Of a DNA stretch of 64,000 bases, positions 61,113 to 64,000 are shown piece by piece (the stretch's first letter is position 1; the number at the start of each line of letters is the position of its first letter). A program made the translations under genes and the position numbers. The DNA is from Deltaproteobacteria bacterium (lineage in GTDB: Bacteria > Myxococcota > Myxococcia > Myxococcales > SZAS-1): NCBI GenBank assembly GCA_018266075.1, contig JAFEBB010000008.1, positions 1 through 64,000 of the forward strand, in the 5' to 3' direction. The notes below the pieces were generated by a model, which saw only the letters and a list, made by a program, of their open reading frames with translations, had not been told where the DNA came from and made no database searches.

Positions 61113-62336
61113 CGTCGTCGCGAACAGCTCGAGCTTGGGGAAGCTCGCGCCGAGGACGCTCTTGGCGTCGAGCTTGAGCCAGCCCTCGAGCACGCTCGCG
61201 TACACGGACCGGAAGTCGACGGCGAAGGGCACGTCGCCGTCTTGCAGCTTCGAGAGGTCGGGCGCGGTGCCGTGCAGGCCGCCGCGCACCGGCTTGCCCG
61301 CGATGAAGAGCACGCTCCCACCGCCGTGATCCGTGCCGCCGCTGCCGTTCTCCGCCACGCGCCGGCCGAACTCCGAGTACGTCATCACCACCACGCGTTC
61401 GCCGAGCCCCTGCGCCTCGAGGTCGTCGAGCAGCGCGCTCACGCCCTCGGAGAGCTGGGACAAGAGATTCTGGTGCTGGCGCTTCTGGTTGGCGTGCGTG
61501 TCGAAGCCGCCCAGCGTCACGTGCGCCACGCGGATGCCGAGATCCACCGCGAGGAGCTGGGCGATCAACTTGAGCTGATCGCCAAACGGCCCGCGCGGGT
61601 AGGGCACCATCGAGCGCGAGTTGCTCACCGCGCCCTTGAGCACCTCGCTCGACGCCAGCGCGCTCTGGCCCACGCGGGTGAGCGCGCCGAGCGTCGGGTG
61701 ATCCTTCGTCGGCGCGGCATAGAGCGCGGTGAGCGCGGCCACCAGCGCGGGCGCGTCGCCGGGGAACTTCTTGTCCGGCTGCACGCTGAACGCATCGAGC
61801 GACGACAGCGCTGTGGCGGGATTCGCCTTCGCGTAGAGCGCGGGCGAGAGCGAGCCACCGCCCACGCCGAGCAGCGCGAAGCCCTTGGCGTCGACGCCCT
61901 TCTTCGAGAGCGCGCGCCCCAGCCAGCCCTCGGGCTCGCGGTACGGCTCGAGCCGCGCCATCTGCCAGATCGCCGTGGAGTCGAAGTGCGAGCGGCTCGG
62001 CTTGGGATAACCCACGCCCTGGATGATGGCGAGCTGGTTGGCCTTGAAGCGCGTGTGGAGCTTAACCAAAGCGTTATGCAGCGCCACCTTGCCGTCGAGC
62101 TCCAGCGTCTCGTTCGGATCCAGCCCGACCTTCGGACGCAGCTTGCGGTACCGCGGATCCGCCAGCGGCGCGACGGTGTTCAGGCCATCGTTTCCGCCCG
62201 CGAGCTGGATGAGCACCAGCGCCGGCCCGGGCGTCGACTTGGGATCTGCGAAGAGCTCGAGCGGAAAGCCGTCCACCGCGAGCGACGCCGCGCCCAGCCC
62301 CACCCCTTGCAGAAAGCTCCGCCGCGCGATGGCCAT
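61110..62336 (-). CDS. DUF1501 domain protein (exported, TAT-like signal)
   Basis: This 408-aa protein starts MAIARRSFLQGVGLGAASLAVDG, a twin-arginine-like signal. The DUF1501 features LVLIQLAGGNDGLNTVAPLADPRYRKLRP, DSTAIWQMARL, VTLGGFDTHANQKRQHQNLLSQLS and VVMTYSEFGRRVAENGSGGTDHGGGSV are clear. DUF1501 proteins are sulfatase/alkaline-phosphatase-fold relatives of unknown role, nearly always next to DUF1800. Here the DUF1800 gene precedes it by 2 bp. An in-gene TAAC-N6-GTTA dyad (62063..62076) falls in rare codons. Confidence 0.92.
   Translation of the reverse strand: MAIARRSFLQGVGLGAASLAVDGFPLELFADPKSTPGPALVLIQLAGGNDGLNTVAPLADPRYRKLRPKVGLDPNETLELDGKVALHNALVKLHTRFKANQLAIIQGVGYPKPSRSHFDSTAIWQMARLEPYREPEGWLGRALSKKGVDAKGFALLGVGGGSLSPALYAKANPATALSSLDAFSVQPDKKFPGDAPALVAALTALYAAPTKDHPTLGALTRVGQSALASSEVLKGAVSNSRSMVPYPRGPFGDQLKLIAQLLAVDLGIRVAHVTLGGFDTHANQKRQHQNLLSQLSEGVSALLDDLEAQGLGERVVVMTYSEFGRRVAENGSGGTDHGGGSVLFIAGKPVRGGLHGTAPDLSKLQDGDVPFAVDFRSVYASVLEGWLKLDAKSVLGASFPKLELFATT
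62063..62076. repeat. Dyad TAAC-N6-GTTA inside the DUF1501 gene
   Basis: TAAC CAAAGC GTTA, extended to TTAAC on the left. On the minus strand it encodes HNALVKL using AAC GCT TTG GTT AAG, AT-rich codons unlike the neighbours. Confidence 0.65.
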
Positions 62337-62338
62337 GG

Positions 62339-63697
62339 TCAGCTCAGCTGGTACTCGGGAGAGGAAATCAGCAGGTGCAACATGCCGCGGACCTTCTCGT
62401 CGAGCACGCGCGCGTCGGTGAAGAGCGTGAGGGGCTTGCCCTTGCCGTCCTTCGGCCCTTGCGGATCCGGCGTCTCCACGTAGCGCAGGATGGCGGCGCG
62501 CAGCGGCTCCGACGCGCGGCCGTCGAGCAGCGCATTCGCCGCCAGCTCCACCATCTGCTTGGCGCTCGTGGGCCCGATACCACCAAAGACCGCTTCGGGA
62601 TTCACGTGGCTCGTGCCCTCCGGTCCGCGCGCGGTGGTGATCGAGGCGGCGAAGTTGAAGCGCTCGAACAACGTGCTGGTCGAGATCCACGCCTCTCCGC
62701 CGTCCCAGCCCTTCACGCTCGGCGGGTTGAAGAGATCCTGGCCCATGCGCGCCATCAGCCCTGCCACCTGGCGCGGCGCGATCGTGCCGCCCAGGCTGCG
62801 AATGGAGCCGATGACGTACTCCGCCGGACTCTTGATGAGCGCGCGGTAGGCTTTCTCCGAGCTGAAGATGGGCGAGAGGAAGATCGCGCGAAGCACCTCA
62901 CGCACGTCGCCGCGGGTGTCGTGCCAGACCTTCACGAACGGCGCGAGCGTCTTCGGATCCGGATCCGGGTAGACGAAGAACGCGAAGAGCCGCGCCGTGA
63001 GCCGCTGCGCCGTCGCCGGGTGATCCGCGAGCGTGGAGAGGACTTCCGTCCCGTCGAAGTTGCCCTGCTTGCCGAGGAACTTCTTCGAGTCGCCGTCGTG
63101 CTGGTTCGGATTGAACGCGAAGGCATTGCCGCTGAGGCCCCAGCCGGTGAACGCGCGCGCGGCTTCTTGCACGTCGGTCTCGGTGTACGGCCCGAGCCCG
63201 GTGGTGAAGAGCTCCATCACCTCGCGCGCGAAGTTCTCGTTGGGCCGGCCCTTGGTGTTCGACGCGCCGTCCAGGTACACGAGCATCGCCGGGTCGCGCG
63301 CCACGCGCTGGAGCAGATCTTCGAAGCGGCCGAGCCCGTGCTCGCGGAAGGTCTGGTTCTGCAGGTACATCAAGTACGGATTGCCGACCTTGTTGTTCGC
63401 GGTGGCGAAGTGCCCGTGCCAGAAGAACGCCATCTTCTCCACGAGCGGCCGGCGGCTGTGGATCATCCGGTAGATCCACCACACGCGGACGTCGTCGATG
63501 TTGGAGAAGTCGAGCAGCCCGCCAATTTGCTGATCGAGATCGCCGAGGCCGTCGGTCACCTGCGCCGGCTCCACGAGCTCGCGCACCGTGGCTTCGTAGC
63601 CCGCGTCGAGCCGCGTCTCGAGCTCACCTGGCGCCGCGCCGAAGCCCGCGCGCCGGAGCAGGTGCGACATGCGCAAGCGGGGATCGATCGAGCTCAT
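62339..63697 (-). CDS. DUF1800 domain protein
   Basis: This 452-aa protein has the DUF1800 pattern: LRMSHLLRRAGFGAAPGELE, MAFFWHGHFATANNKVGNP, MLVYLDGASNTKGRPNENFAREVMELFTTGLGPYTETDVQEAARAFTGW and the C-terminal MLHLLISSPEYQLS. DUF1800 proteins pair with DUF1501 proteins across bacteria; their role is unknown, possibly surface or export. It lacks a signal peptide here. ATG 63697 fits. Operon with the DUF1501 gene. Confidence 0.92.
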   Translation of the reverse strand: MSSIDPRLRMSHLLRRAGFGAAPGELETRLDAGYEATVRELVEPAQVTDGLGDLDQQIGGLLDFSNIDDVRVWWIYRMIHSRRPLVEKMAFFWHGHFATANNKVGNPYLMYLQNQTFREHGLGRFEDLLQRVARDPAMLVYLDGASNTKGRPNENFAREVMELFTTGLGPYTETDVQEAARAFTGWGLSGNAFAFNPNQHDGDSKKFLGKQGNFDGTEVLSTLADHPATAQRLTARLFAFFVYPDPDPKTLAPFVKVWHDTRGDVREVLRAIFLSPIFSSEKAYRALIKSPAEYVIGSIRSLGGTIAPRQVAGLMARMGQDLFNPPSVKGWDGGEAWISTSTLFERFNFAASITTARGPEGTSHVNPEAVFGGIGPTSAKQMVELAANALLDGRASEPLRAAILRYVETPDPQGPKDGKGKPLTLFTDARVLDEKVRGMLHLLISSPEYQLS

Positions 63698-63735
63698 GCG
63701 ACTCCTGGTGACGACGACATCTTAGTTCGACCGAT

Positions 63736-63770
63736 CGTGGCTCGTGACTCGTGGCTCGTGGCTCGTTCGG
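63736..63770. repeat. Heptanucleotide tandem repeat (unit CGTGGCT), about 5 copies
   Basis: CGTGGCT, CGTGACT, CGTGGCT, CGTGGCT, CGTTCGG. It fills the gap between the DUF1800 start and the next minus-strand gene end, together with TAAC-N5-GTTT at 63776..63788. Confidence 0.7.
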
Positions 63771-63788
63771 TGATGTAACAGTTTGTTT

Positions 63789-64000
63789 TCAATGGAGCGC
63801 CGACTGCTGCCAGGCATCGAGCGCGGCGAGCTCGCCCTTGCGCTCGGGCAGGTTCGCGAAGTCGGCGCGCGCGAGCTTCGCCAATTGCACCGCGCGCGTG
63901 CGATCGCCGTTGGACGCGATCAGCGCCTTCGCCAGGTTGAACCGAATCTGCGCCACCCAACCCGGGAAGAACGGGTGCGCACTCGAGAGCGTGAGCGCGC
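63789..64000 (-). CDS. C-terminal fragment of a TPR protein, probably a Ser/Thr kinase tail (runs off the window)
   Basis: On the minus strand the frame from the window edge reads HPFFPGWVAQIRFNLAKALI, then NGDRTRAVQLAKLARADFAN and ends LAALDAWQQSALH. This is a TPR-like helix pair typical of the C-terminal ends of Myxococcota Ser/Thr kinases (repeat A-x2-LA-x2-A pattern). The start is beyond 64000. The kinase part is therefore not seen, so the assignment as a kinase tail is inference. Confidence 0.6.
   Translation of the reverse strand, partial: ALTLSSAHPFFPGWVAQIRFNLAKALIASNGDRTRAVQLAKLARADFANLPERKGELAALDAWQQSALH

Overview
The window is high-GC DNA (roughly 70% by eye) with dense coding on both strands, and it looks like a chromosomal segment of a Myxococcota (former deltaproteobacterial) genome. 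The reasons are three Hanks-type Ser/Thr kinases plus the tail of a probable fourth TPR protein, a 1227-residue zinc-ribbon/GYF-like/TPR protein, a pseudo-receiver/coiled-coil protein built like the motility proteins AglZ and FrzS, a short AgmX/PglI-tail (TonB-like) protein, and many lipoproteins. I see no phage, CRISPR array, IS transposase or plasmid functions. Most genes are housekeeping or accessory chromosomal genes.

Layout. 0.07-4.1 kb: a small coiled-coil gene and a minus-strand CoA-catabolic operon (SDR, RidA-like, enoyl-CoA hydratase, an interrupted small gene, acyl-CoA dehydrogenase). 4.1-8.2 kb: envelope genes (polysaccharide deacetylase, lipoprotein, glycosyltransferase, FAD oxidoreductase). 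8.5-13.5 kb: the giant TPR protein and serS. 13.6-17 kb: a broken pduL, DoxX, CBS protein, P-loop ATPase and LigB-type dioxygenase. 17.1-18.5 kb: a stable-RNA island with four tRNA-Ser (UGA, GCU, CGA, GGA), tRNA-Arg(ACG), tadA and the 4.5S SRP RNA with a clear terminator. 18.7-24.9 kb: a 1495-aa zincin lipoprotein and a putative outer-membrane barrel protein. 25.2-30.5 kb: hrcA-grpE-dnaK with a Ser/Thr kinase after dnaK. 30.5-36.1 kb: GH1 glucosidase, rlmN, mpg, PAP2, rhodanese, nth, def. 36.2-42.5 kb: the pseudo-receiver/coiled-coil protein and priA. 42.7-51.6 kb: zinc-ribbon membrane protein, two TetR regulators, two kinases, DNA adenine methylase, galU and an RpoH-like sigma factor. 51.6-64 kb: rRNA/ribosomal modification genes (RsmB-like, rimO), reductases, membrane and lipoproteins, a CMD protein and a DUF1501/DUF1800 pair.

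The most unusual signals are non-coding. (1) A promoter-to-terminator segment of about 137 nt at 45.4 kb folds on paper into five consecutive hairpins and ends in an intrinsic terminator about 30 nt before a kinase gene; it could be a small RNA or an attenuator. (2) A short AT-rich dyad, TAAC-N6-GTTA, occurs six times exactly in this GC-rich DNA, four times at gene 3' ends (three of them supplying stop codons) and twice inside genes. Other AT-rich palindromes also lie at stop codons. (3) A roughly 106-112 bp element with terminal inverted repeats occurs twice in opposite orientation, one copy on each side of priA. (4) Heptanucleotide tandem repeats recur at several loci, including in frame inside priA. 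Two genes (pduL and a small gene after the enoyl-CoA hydratase) are interrupted by in-frame stops.
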